64,000 bases of DNA, taken from NCBI GenBank assembly GCA_030530205.1, contig JAUMVK010000021.1:1-64000 (forward strand). Reading direction: 5' to 3'. Source of the stretch: RGIG3701 sp030530205 (lineage in GTDB: Bacteria > Planctomycetota > Planctomycetia > Pirellulales > Thermoguttaceae). Within the stretch, counting starts at the first letter, position 1. Each line of letters starts with the position of its first letter. The translations under genes were made by a program, and so were the position numbers. Shown piece after piece: positions 34,582-43,500 of the stretch. The notes under the pieces were generated by a model, which saw nothing but the letters and a program-made list of their open reading frames with translations, searched no databases and was not told where the DNA came from.

Positions 34582-35901
34582 ATGAAAACGATAAAAGTCG
34601 GCTTGGTCGGATTCGGCACCATTGGCACGGGGGTCGCAAAACTCCTTCTTCTTCAGAAAGAACGCATTTCCAAAAGGACGGGCTGCGACGTTCAGCTCGT
34701 GAGGATCGCGGACCTTGACACGACGCGCGACCGTGGGATCACGCTTCCCGAAGGAATGCTGACCGCCGACTACCACGACATTCTGAACGACCCGGAAATT
34801 TCCATCGTCGTGCAGCTCATCGGCGGGACGGGCGTGGAACGGACCGTCATGCTGGAAATGATCAACGCCGGCAAAAATATTGTGACCGCGAACAAGGCGC
34901 TTCTGGCGACCTACGGCGAAGAAATCTTCTCTGCGGCCCGGGCGAAAGGTGTTTCGGTGGCGTTTGAGGCCGCAGTGGGCGGTGGGATCCCGATCATCGC
35001 CGCCATGGGCGAATCGCTTGCCGCCAACGAGATCGAGTCGATCCACGCGATTTTGAACGGTACGTGCAACTTCATCCTTTCGAACATGGAAGAAAACGGG
35101 AGCGACTACGCACCGACCCTCAAGGAAGCCCAGCGGCTCGGTTTTGCCGAGGCCAATCCCGCGATGGACGTGGAAGGCTCCGACACGGCGCAGAAACTTT
35201 CGATCCTCTCCCACATCGCGTTCGGGATCCATCTCGACTGGAAAGACATTCCGAAGGTCGGGATCGAAACCGTCTCGGGGATCGATTTCCGCTACGCCAA
35301 ACTGCTCGGCTACAGCATCAAGCTCCTGGCGATCGCGAATCGTGTCCGTGGTGAGAACGGGGCGCCGGACAAACTGGAGCTGAGCGTTTGCCCGACGCTG
35401 GTGAAAAAAGGCTCGCCCATTGCGGCGGTCAGCGGCGCGTATAATGCCGTGAGCGTGATCGGGGACGCGGTGGAAACGTCCTTCTACTACGGCAAAGGCG
35501 CGGGCGAAATGCCGACTGCGAGCGCCGTCGTCGCCGACGTCATGGACACGGTGGTGGGCCGGACGAAAATCACGTTTGAGACGCTCAACCTCTGGAACCG
35601 GGAAAAAGAGTCTGGGGAAAACGTCGTTTTGGCTAAAGCCTCGGAGGTCAAGGGCCGCTACTACCTGCGCGTCGTCGTGGAAGACCGGGCGGGCGTGATC
35701 TCGGAAGTGACGGCGATCCTGGCCAATGCGGGCATTTCGATCAGTTCGTGCGTTCAGGACGAGTGCGACGAAGCGTCCGGTGTCCCGCTCATCATCATGA
35801 CGCACGAGACGACCGAAGGCGCGGTGCTCGGCGCCATCGAGGAAATGAAGCAGATGGCCTGTGTCAAGAGCGAGCCGGTCCGGATGAGGATCTACGGCTG
35901 A
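34582..35901 (+). CDS. hom: Homoserine dehydrogenase
   Basis: A 439-residue monofunctional enzyme that reduces aspartate semialdehyde to homoserine for Thr/Met synthesis. The NAD(P) loop is GLVGFGTIGTGVAKLL at the N-terminus. VTANKALLATYGEEIF, FEAAVGGGIPII and NGTCNFILSNM form the catalytic region. EANPAMDVEGSDTAQKLSIL and the Lys of DWKDIPKVGIE complete the substrate site. A C-terminal ACT domain (about 355-435, YYLRVVVEDRAGVISEVTAI) suggests feedback control, normally by threonine. It is preceded by its own promoter. Downstream is a repeat-filled gap. Confidence 0.95.
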   Translation: MKTIKVGLVGFGTIGTGVAKLLLLQKERISKRTGCDVQLVRIADLDTTRDRGITLPEGMLTADYHDILNDPEISIVVQLIGGTGVERTVMLEMINAGKNIVTANKALLATYGEEIFSAARAKGVSVAFEAAVGGGIPIIAAMGESLAANEIESIHAILNGTCNFILSNMEENGSDYAPTLKEAQRLGFAEANPAMDVEGSDTAQKLSILSHIAFGIHLDWKDIPKVGIETVSGIDFRYAKLLGYSIKLLAIANRVRGENGAPDKLELSVCPTLVKKGSPIAAVSGAYNAVSVIGDAVETSFYYGKGAGEMPTASAVVADVMDTVVGRTKITFETLNLWNREKESGENVVLAKASEVKGRYYLRVVVEDRAGVISEVTAILANAGISISSCVQDECDEASGVPLIIMTHETTEGAVLGAIEEMKQMACVKSEPVRMRIYG

Positions 35902-35918
35902 GTCAGCCTTTTTACGGG

Positions 35919-36164
35919 GACGACGCTTCCAGCGTCGTCAATTCGGAGGGACGGCGGCTCGGCGTCCGCGGCCGGTCCGGCCCCAAATGTTCGGTCATCA
36001 AAGACGGATTTCCCGGTGGCATTACTGCCACCGCTCGCCAGTCAAGAATACGGGGACGACGCTTCCAGCGTCGTCTCTAAAAACCCACTTCTTTAGGGGA
36101 GCGCGTAATTCCGTGCTCCGCACTTCATTACCGCCTGACATTTGACGACGCTGGAAGCGTCGTC
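35919..36164. repeat. Palindromic repeat family C, three copies (35919-35939, 36055-36075, 36144-36164)
   Basis: Each unit has 9-bp arms GACGACGCT and AGCGTCGTC around a TCC (or GGA) loop and a one-sided GGG flank. The third copy is inverted relative to the first two. A fourth copy is at 48573. The gap also holds a hairpin GGTGGCA/TGCCACC at 36016-36032. All lie between hom and the first tandem DUF1559 gene. Confidence 0.88.
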
Positions 36165-36189
36165 CCCGTACTAATTCAGGAGAAATGCC

Positions 36190-37170
36190 ATGAAAAGGAC
36201 CGGCTTCACTCTCGTGGACCTTTTGGTCATCATTCTTATTCTGCTGGTGGTTGCTGCTTTTTTCCCGCCGGGACTTCAACAGGCTCGTGAGGCGGCCAGG
36301 CAGATGCAATGCGGCAACAATCTGAAGAATCAGGCTTTGGCCGCGCTGAACCACGAAGCCACCTTCAAGACCTACCCGTCGGGAGGTTGGAACGTGAATT
36401 ACGTGGGCGACCCGGATCGCGGTTTTGGGCCAAAGCAGCCGGGAACGTGGACTTTCTTATTGCTTCCATTTCTGGAACAAAACGCGCTCTTCCAGGTCGG
36501 AGCAACTGGAAAGGCGGATGCGTGTGAACGGAAGAAAAATTCTGAAGTGCTGGAAACCTCGCTTGGATGTTTCATTTGCCCGTCACGCCATGAATTCAAG
36601 GCTTTGCCGTTGGGAGTCACGGATTACCTGAACAGTAATTTCACAGGTTCGCAGGGGGCCAAATCCGACTACGCCGCCAATTACGGAACGACCGTGATGA
36701 AAATCGGAAACGCGGTTTCCTACGAAACCCCGGATGATGAAATTGGGTCTCCCGAAGAACCCACGGGCGTGATTTTCGACGCCAGCGCGGTCACTATTGG
36801 TGACATTACGGACGGAACCACCAATACTTACCTCATTGGAGAAAAATTCGTCTATTCGGACCAGTACGAACAGGCGGGACCGGGTGACAAAGCGTCGATG
36901 TACGCCGGCATCGCGGACAATGATTCCAACTCGAACTTCCGCTCCGCCGGAGTGTTGGAGACGAAAGTGTGGTTTTTGCCGACTCAGGACGCGGCGCAAA
37001 CGGAAGCCAATCAAGGGGCCTGGCGCGGCTTTGGAAGTGCTCACGCTGGCTCTTTTGGAATGGCGATGTGCGACGGTTCCGTGCAGAGAATTTCCTACGA
37101 GATCGATGGGGAGACCAGCGCTCGTTTGGCCGATCGTAAAGACGGACATTTGCTGCCTTTGCTGGAATGA
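36190..37170 (+). CDS. DUF1559 prepilin-like protein, tandem copy 1
   Basis: A 326-residue pseudopilin-type protein. The N-terminal processing motif reads GFTLVDLLVIILILLVV, so Asp replaces the usual Glu at position +5 after the cleavage Gly. The DUF1559 body (AREAARQMQCGNNLKNQALA, LNHEATFKTYPSGGW) ends with the H-X9-DG signature (HAGSFGMAMCDGSV). Such proteins are exported and processed by a prepilin peptidase, and their use is unknown. It is preceded by CAGGAG. The copy at 37381 shares long identical blocks, including about 18 bases before the ATG, so this is a recent duplication. Confidence 0.9.
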   Translation: MKRTGFTLVDLLVIILILLVVAAFFPPGLQQAREAARQMQCGNNLKNQALAALNHEATFKTYPSGGWNVNYVGDPDRGFGPKQPGTWTFLLLPFLEQNALFQVGATGKADACERKKNSEVLETSLGCFICPSRHEFKALPLGVTDYLNSNFTGSQGAKSDYAANYGTTVMKIGNAVSYETPDDEIGSPEEPTGVIFDASAVTIGDITDGTTNTYLIGEKFVYSDQYEQAGPGDKASMYAGIADNDSNSNFRSAGVLETKVWFLPTQDAAQTEANQGAWRGFGSAHAGSFGMAMCDGSVQRISYEIDGETSARLADRKDGHLLPLLE

Positions 37171-37207
37171 GCCGGTTTGAATGAAGATTTACGGTTGAGA
37201 TTGGTCA

Positions 37208-37330
37208 TTTAAAGGCCCCCTCGTTGAGGGGGCTGGCTCGCGCAGCGAGACTGGGGGAGTTCTGTGACCGTGCCGAGTGACTCCCCCCGGCACTACGTGC
37301 CACCTCCCCTCAAGGAGAGGGGGCTTTAAA
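37208..37330. repeat. Palindromic element A, copy 2 (complete ends)
   Basis: A 123-bp element bounded by TTTAAAGGCCCCCTC and GAGGGGGCTTTAAA, which form terminal inverted repeats. The interior carries hairpins GGCTCGCGCAGCGAGAC and GGCACTACGTGCC and the pair CTGGGGGAGT/ACTCCCCCCGG. It lies between the two tandem DUF1559 genes. The other copy is inside the methylase gene (15248-15369). Confidence 0.9.
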
Positions 37331-37380
37331 GAAGCGTCGCCCCGCAAATTTCCCGCCTTTACCAATTCAGGAGAAATGCC

Positions 37381-38364
37381 ATGAAAAGAAGCGCCGGCTT
37401 CACACTCGTGGATCTTTTGTTCACGATTTTCATTCTGCTCGTTGGCATTCTTTTGTTTATTCCAGCCACTCTGTGCACTCGTGAAGCGGCCCGGCAGATG
37501 AACTGCATGGCGAATCTGAAGAGTCAGTCCTTGGCCGCCTTGAACCACGAATCTGGCATGAAGATCTTCCCGTCTGGTGGGTGGAATGTGAATTACGTGG
37601 GCGACCCGGATCGGGGCTTCGGAAAAGGCCAGCCGGGAACGTGGACCTTCTCGCTGCTTCCATTTATAGAGCAGCTCGAGCTCTTTCAGACCGGATCGAC
37701 GGAAAAGGCCGAGTCATGCGAGCTGAAGGAAAATTCCAAAGTGCTGGAGACTCCGATCCATTTATTCTTATGCCCGTCACGCCGGGATGTGGTCGCTTCT
37801 GCTTTGGGAGTCACGGATTACCTGAACAGCAATTTCACCGGTTCGTTCGGGGCCAAATCCGACTACGCCGCCAACTACGGAACGACCGTGATGAAAATCG
37901 GGAACTCGGCCTCTTACGAAACGCCGGTCGAGGAGATCCAGTCGCCCGAAGAACCGACGGGCGTGATTTTCGATGCCAGCGCGGTCGCTCTCGATGAAAT
38001 TCGGGACGGGACCTGCAACACGTACCTCATTGGTGAGAAATTCGTCTTCAAAGGCCAGGCCGCCCACGCGGGGCCGGGCGACAAAGCGTCGATGTATGCG
38101 GGCATTGCGGGCGATGATTCCAACTCGAACTTCCGCTCCGCCGGCTTGCTGGAAACGAAGGAATGGTTTTTGCCCACTCGGGACGCACTGCAAACGGAAG
38201 CTGATCCGGGGGCCTGGCGCGGCTTTGGAGGCCCTCACGCCGGTGTTTTTAAGATCGTGATGTGCGACGGTGCCACGCATGCGATCTCTTACCAAATCGA
38301 CGGTCAGGTTCATGCGTACCTTGCCAATCGTCACGATGAAACTGGTACGGGAGTGCCCGAATGA
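37381..38364 (+). CDS. DUF1559 prepilin-like protein, tandem copy 2
   Basis: A 327-residue paralogue of the preceding DUF1559 protein. It again has GFTLVDLLFTIFILLVG with Asp at +5, followed by REAARQMNCMANLKSQSLAA. The central region from GGWNVNYVGDPDRGFG to SNSNFRSAG is nearly the same in both. The C-terminal signature is HAGVFKIVMCDGAT. Its stop overlaps the start of the MnmE-like GTPase gene by four bases (ATGA), so the two are translationally coupled. The N-terminal membrane helix differs more than the body, as expected of duplicated pilins with different partners. Confidence 0.9.
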   Translation: MKRSAGFTLVDLLFTIFILLVGILLFIPATLCTREAARQMNCMANLKSQSLAALNHESGMKIFPSGGWNVNYVGDPDRGFGKGQPGTWTFSLLPFIEQLELFQTGSTEKAESCELKENSKVLETPIHLFLCPSRRDVVASALGVTDYLNSNFTGSFGAKSDYAANYGTTVMKIGNSASYETPVEEIQSPEEPTGVIFDASAVALDEIRDGTCNTYLIGEKFVFKGQAAHAGPGDKASMYAGIAGDDSNSNFRSAGLLETKEWFLPTRDALQTEADPGAWRGFGGPHAGVFKIVMCDGATHAISYQIDGQVHAYLANRHDETGTGVPE

Positions 38365-39344
38365 ATCCCGTTTTCCTCCTCACCACTCCGCCCGGCAAAG
38401 GGGCGATCGCCGTCGTGACGCTTTACGCGGAGAAACCCGCGGAGATCGTTCAGGCGTTTTTCTGCCCGAAGTCCGGGAAGACGCTGGACTCTTACGCTCC
38501 CGGCGAGATCGTGTACGGGACCATCTTCGAGGAGGACGTTCTGGTCTGCCCCGTCTCGCCGAACGAGATGGAAATTCACTGCCACGGCTCGCTCGCGGCG
38601 GTTGCGCGTCTGCGGGGATTTCTTACGGAGCAGGGGGCTCGGGAAATTACCCGGGAAGAATGGATCGACCGGAAAGACGGGCTGAAGACCGAAAACCAGA
38701 AACGCGCGTTTAGGGCTTTGCTCAACGCCGAGACGGAGAAAATTGCCGCCATTCTGCTCGATCAGGTGAACGGCGCGTACGAAAACGCTCTGGCGCGTGG
38801 TGAGGACCCGGCCCGTTGGGACGCCGTGGCGCGGCATCTCACCGAGCCGTGGAAAGTCGTGATGGTCGGTCGGCCGAACGTGGGGAAAAGCTCCCTTTTC
38901 AACCGGATCCTGGGCTTTCCGCGCGCCATTGTCTTCGAGCAGGCGGGGACCACGCGGGACATTCTGCGGGAAAAAACCATTCTGGACGGGTGGCTCGTCG
39001 AGCTGATCGACACGGCGGGGCTTCATCTCGCGCAGGACGAGATCGAAATCGAGGGGATCCGCCGCGCCCGGGCGGAAATCGAACGGGCCGACCTGATCCT
39101 CTGGCTCCGCGATGCGTCCGGGACCAACGAGGACGCCGAAGGAATTCACTTCCCGCCCGAAAAGAACGTTTTGACCGTCTGGAACAAAGCGGACCTGGCG
39201 GCTCCCGGCGCACTTTCGGCCCTTTCGGAATCGGTGATCGTGGTTTCCGCCCTTCACGAAACGGGCATTTCGATGCTTCTCGACCGCATTGTTCGCGCAC
39301 TGGTCCCGGAAGAACCGGCTCCCAGCACCGGGATGAGGCTTTGA
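38361..39344 (+). CDS. MnmE/TrmE-like GTPase lacking the C-terminal domain
   Basis: A 327-residue GTPase against about 450 in true MnmE. The N-terminal domain begins FLLTTPPGKGAIAVVTLYA, the MnmE formyl-THF-binding type. Residues about 110-160 are helical. The G domain has VGRPNVGKSS (G1), a TTRDI block (G2), IDTAG (G3) and WNKADL (G4). The protein ends soon after the G domain, so the C-terminal helical half and the terminal CIGK-type Cys, needed for tRNA U34 modification, are missing. It could be a derived paralogue with another role. It overlaps the upstream DUF1559 stop by 4 bases. No frameshifted remainder was seen downstream, where repeats begin. Confidence 0.82.
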   Translation: MNPVFLLTTPPGKGAIAVVTLYAEKPAEIVQAFFCPKSGKTLDSYAPGEIVYGTIFEEDVLVCPVSPNEMEIHCHGSLAAVARLRGFLTEQGAREITREEWIDRKDGLKTENQKRAFRALLNAETEKIAAILLDQVNGAYENALARGEDPARWDAVARHLTEPWKVVMVGRPNVGKSSLFNRILGFPRAIVFEQAGTTRDILREKTILDGWLVELIDTAGLHLAQDEIEIEGIRRARAEIERADLILWLRDASGTNEDAEGIHFPPEKNVLTVWNKADLAAPGALSALSESVIVVSALHETGISMLLDRIVRALVPEEPAPSTGMRL

Positions 39345-39692
39345 TCTTCTTCTAAAGCACCAAATCTTGTAAAGAGTTCACCCCAAAAAGGCCCCGCGGA
39401 TTAAGCGGATTAGGCGGAGTAAGACGGATTTTAAAAGGAAGTTTTAAAAACCTTAGACCTTTTTCCAAAGAGTGAGCGCAGCCTGGTTCAAGCCTCCATT
39501 TAAACACGGATTTTCACGGATTCAAAGGATTTCCGCAGATTAATTAAAGGGTTTTTCAAGCGTTTTTGGGTGATCCACCGTCTAAGAAAAAGAAATCCTT
39601 TTAATCCATTGAATCCGTGAAAATCCGTGTTTAAATAAAGGGTGGAAGTGGAACGGGTCTGGTGTTTGGAGTGGAAGATTTTTAAAATTTCC
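39345..39692. other. Repeat-filled intergenic region
   Basis: About 350 bases with no gene. The left part has short GCGGATT-type repeats (39400-39440), and the right part is element D copy 2. It separates two convergent genes. Confidence 0.7.
39498..39636. repeat. Long palindromic element D, copy 2
   Basis: Ends are ATTTAAACACGGATTTTC and GAAAATCCGTGTTTAAAT, with inner arms ACGGATTCAAAGGATT/AATCCATTGAATCCGT. It has the same architecture as 16787-16922 but different interior sequence. Confidence 0.85.
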
Positions 39693-40505
39693 TTAAGACT
39701 CTAAAAACTTCGTCAGTTCCTGCACCTCCTCGAAGCACCGGCTCGCGACGTCGTTCTGGTCCCACCAATCGTCGGGCTTTGCGTAGAGTTCCGGCGCGTC
39801 GGCCTCCGCTTCATCTTCTTCCACGTCTTCAAACCCGGTCAGGAACCAGTCGGGGGTCACGACGGCCCAGCGGTCGTCGTCGGTCAGGATCCGGACGGAG
39901 TCCCGAAAAACCGCGTCGGGCGTGCCGGCGTCCAGGATCTTCTGAAAATCGTCCGCCGTCACGAGCGCCGGGCAGTGCGTCCCGTCGTAAACCGGGTCGG
40001 GGAAGCGGATCCACCACGGGAGCTGGATTTCGGAGGAGTAAAGCCGCACGTCGCCGGCGGGCAGCTCGCCGCTCGTCCCCAAAAGGGCGAAAAGGTTTTG
40101 GGCGGCCGCGGAGTTCAGGAGCCAGGAGTCGAGCTGATCCGCGTCCCAATTTCGGAAATGGACCCAAACCAGGCCGGTTTCTTCAGGAGAATCGGCTGGA
40201 AATGACGCGAGATCCGAGAAAAACGCCTCGGAACTCAGCGTCTGCCCCGCGTCGAAAAACTCGGGCGCTTCGACGGGCAGATCGGAGAGAAAAATCTTTC
40301 GGCCGGCAAAGCGTTCCGCGGAAAAGTCGCACGATTCCCAGAGCTGGAAAAGGGTTTCCAGACCGTCCGCGCAGGTGCTGTACGCACGGTCGAACGTGGT
40401 GCTTCGGAGCGTCCAGGCGTTCAGTCCGGGCGTCGCTAGGGTCTTGTTTCCATACGCTCCCGCGAGAAAAATCGGGAACTGCTCAAGGGTGAGGATCAAT
40501 TTCAT
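39693..40505 (-). CDS. Degenerate sulfatase-like protein
   Basis: A 270-residue cytoplasmic protein without a signal peptide. The N-terminus (FLAGAYGNKTLATPGLNAWT, TTFDRAYSTCADGLETLFQL) mirrors the opening of arylsulfatases (GYGNxxIxTPNLDxLA...GVxFDRAYS). However, the metal-binding Asp pair and the C/S-x-P-x-R nucleophile motif are absent. It is also far shorter than a sulfatase (about 450-550). The C-terminal half is acidic (EDVEEDEAEADAPEL). It is probably a catalytically dead member of the alkaline-phosphatase superfamily. It lies 45 bases after the RND permease gene on the same strand and may be part of that operon. Confidence 0.62.
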   Translation of the reverse strand: MKLILTLEQFPIFLAGAYGNKTLATPGLNAWTLRSTTFDRAYSTCADGLETLFQLWESCDFSAERFAGRKIFLSDLPVEAPEFFDAGQTLSSEAFFSDLASFPADSPEETGLVWVHFRNWDADQLDSWLLNSAAAQNLFALLGTSGELPAGDVRLYSSEIQLPWWIRFPDPVYDGTHCPALVTADDFQKILDAGTPDAVFRDSVRILTDDDRWAVVTPDWFLTGFEDVEEDEAEADAPELYAKPDDWWDQNDVASRCFEEVQELTKFLES

Positions 40506-40549
40506 TGTTACAAAATCCGGAAAAATGTTAAGACGCTCAAAAAATGCCC

Positions 40550-43500
40550 TTAATCCTCATGGGCCATTCCAAACGTTCGGGTCATTCCTTTGGCCAGATC
40601 GTCGTACAGAGTGTACAAAACGGGGACGAGGAAGAGCGTCAGGACCGTCGCTCCGGCCGTTCCGACCGACATGGTGAAGGCCATGGGGATGATCATTTTC
40701 GCCTGGAACGACGTTTCGAAGCAAATCGGCATCAAGCCGCCGATGGTCGTGACGGTCGTGAGGACCACGGGACGGAAACGGCGCACGCCTGCTTCCAGAC
40801 ACGCATCGCGAATGGCCAGTCCCTGGTTCCGGACCTTATTATTGATGAAGTCCACCAAAACGATTGCGTCGTTCACGACGATCCCGGCCAGAGCGATGAT
40901 TCCGAACGCACTGAAAAACGTTAGTTGCATCCTGAAAATCGCGTGCCCAAGGACCACCATCACGATTGCAAACGGGATCACCGACATAATAATGAATGGC
41001 TGAGTGTACGATTTGAACTGCATCGTAAGCAGGACGAACATTCCAAGCATCGCGACCGAAAAACCGATTTTCATCGAGTTGAACGATTCTTCTTCCTGTT
41101 CCCGCTGACCTTCCCAGCGAATATGAATATGCGGGAATTCTTTTTGTAATTCGGGTAGAAAAGCTGGAAGCGGGTTTCCGTTCGTGTCCCGTTCCATGAT
41201 TTTCCCCTGCAGGGCCTGGATGATGCGGTTGGGTTGGACTTTGTTAAAATCTGCGTCTGCCGTGATTTTAATGCAGCGCTGTTGGTCGATTCGGCTGATG
41301 GTCGAGTAGCCGCGTTTTACTTCCACATCGCAAAGCTCGCCGATGGGTCTTTCCACGCCGTTGATCCGGACGCGAAGTTCGTCGAAGCTCGCCAGAGATT
41401 TTCTCGCGGCTTCCGGGTAGCGGACCATGAGTTTCACCTCGTGGCGGCCACGCTGGAGCCGCATGACTTCGGCGCCGTAGTAGGCGTTTCTCAAAACGTC
41501 CGCGATGTCCGCCTGCCGGACCCCCTGCGTGACGGCAAAATCCCGGACTTTCGGCCGAAATTCCCATTTTCCCGGCAAATTGTCGTCGTGAATGTCGTAC
41601 ACGCCGTCGTACGTGGCGAGTTTTGCCTTGCACTTTTCAACGGCGGCTTCCAGTTCATCCGCGTGCTGGGCGGGGGCCGTGACGCTGAACTCGATCGCGC
41701 TTCCCCCCGGGCCGCCAAAAGCCGAGTCGAAAGTCAGGACCAACGCGCCGGGAATCGTTCCGGTCTCTTTGCGCCAGCGGTCGATGATCTCGAAACTCTG
41801 AATACTTCGGTCTTCCGCTTCCACGAGCTGGATCTCGACGCTCGCCATGTGCGACGAGTCGCCGCCACTCATTCCACCGCCATGGCCACGGCCGGACATG
41901 TTCGAGCCGATCGTGCGGATAGAGTGCACGGAGACCTGCTCGCCGGTTTCTTCTAGGATCTGCTTCGCAACGCGCCAGTAGGCCTCCTCAATGACCTCGG
42001 CCCAGTGCGTCGTCAGGGCTTCCGGTGTACCGTTCGGGAACTGGACGTTGCACACGATGGAGGTCCCGTCCATCTTGGGGAAGAAGACGAATTGCACGAT
42101 CCCGCCCAGGTAAAGTCCGAGCGTCACGATGGCGACGCCGAAGCAGATCGACATGAAAATGAGGCGGTGGTGCAGACTGTACCGGAGCGTCGGAATGTAC
42201 ACGTGATGGATGAACCAGTTCAGCCCGCGGGAGGCGTAGCTGGCGAGCCATTCCATCAGTGGCACGATCCAGTAGAAGATGAAGAAAACGTTCCGCCCGA
42301 TCCGGAAGATCAAATTGTCGCGGTGCGAAAGGTGCGCCGGTAAAATGGTCGAGGCCTCGAAGATCGAAAGCAGAAGCATGGAGATCATGACCGTCGGCAG
42401 AACGAACATGATTTTCCCCATGATCCCCATGACGAAAAGCAGAGGCGCGAACGCGATGATCGTCGTGAGGACCGACGCGATGACGCTCGGGAATACTTCG
42501 TTGATCCCGTTGACCGCGGCATCGCGTGAGGATTCGCCCATTTGCCGGTGAGTGTAAACGTTTTCCCCGATGACGATCGCGTCATCTACCACGATCCCTA
42601 GCCCCATGATCAGGGCGAACGACGAGATCATATTCAGCGTCTGGTGCATCGTCATCAGCACGAAGCACGTGCCCAGCAGCGCGAACGGGATCCCAAACGA
42701 GACCCAAATCGCCAGACGCATATCGAGGAAAAGCGTCAGGCAAAGAATGACGATCAAAAACCCCTGGATCCCGTTTTCGCCGAGCATTTCAAGCCGGGCG
42801 CGGACCTCGGTGGAACGGTCGCCCCACGTCAGGAGCTCGTACCCTTGCGGGACCTGCGTCTTTTTCACGAAATCCAGGACCGAGTCCACCATCGCGAAAA
42901 GGTCTTCTTCGGGATTTCGCTGAACGTTCAGCGCAAGAAACGGCCGGTCGGGGCGGTAGTGCAGGACCTTTTCGCCCGTCTTCGGGTCGGTTGCCCCATC
43001 GTCGATGACGGTCCGGATGGAAATGCTGCTCGCGACGTCCACGAATTCGTCCCGAATGTTCCCAAGATCGCCGACGGTCAGAACGGCTCCTTCTGCCACT
43101 CCGATGAGCGGGAGTTTCGCGATCCCTTCACCCCAATCCTGTTTTGTGTCGGAGCGCAGGAGGATTTCCTGGGATTTTGCGCGGATGGTCCCGCCGGCCT
43201 GCTGGTGATTTTCCTTGCGGATGATCTGCGCGACGTCCTGAAGGGTCAGGCCGTAACTGCGAAGCGTGTTTTCGTCGAACTCGACGTCGATCTGGTAGTC
43301 TTTGCTCCCCACGATGTCAACGCGGGAAATATTCGGAAGCTGAAGCATTTCATTGCGCAGTTCTTCCGCGACGTCACGAAGTTTGAGCTGGGCTTCCATG
43401 CTCCAGTCGGGTGGGCCGAGGATCCCGACGCGGATGATCGTTTCCTCGATCTGAAGGAGCCGCACGTCCGGCCGCTCGCAGAGTTCCGGGAACGTTGAGA

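Noticed and set aside
34210..35805. 531-residue open frame on the minus strand opposite aroB/hom
   Set aside because: It spans two well-identified genes on the other strand and has no recognisable motif.
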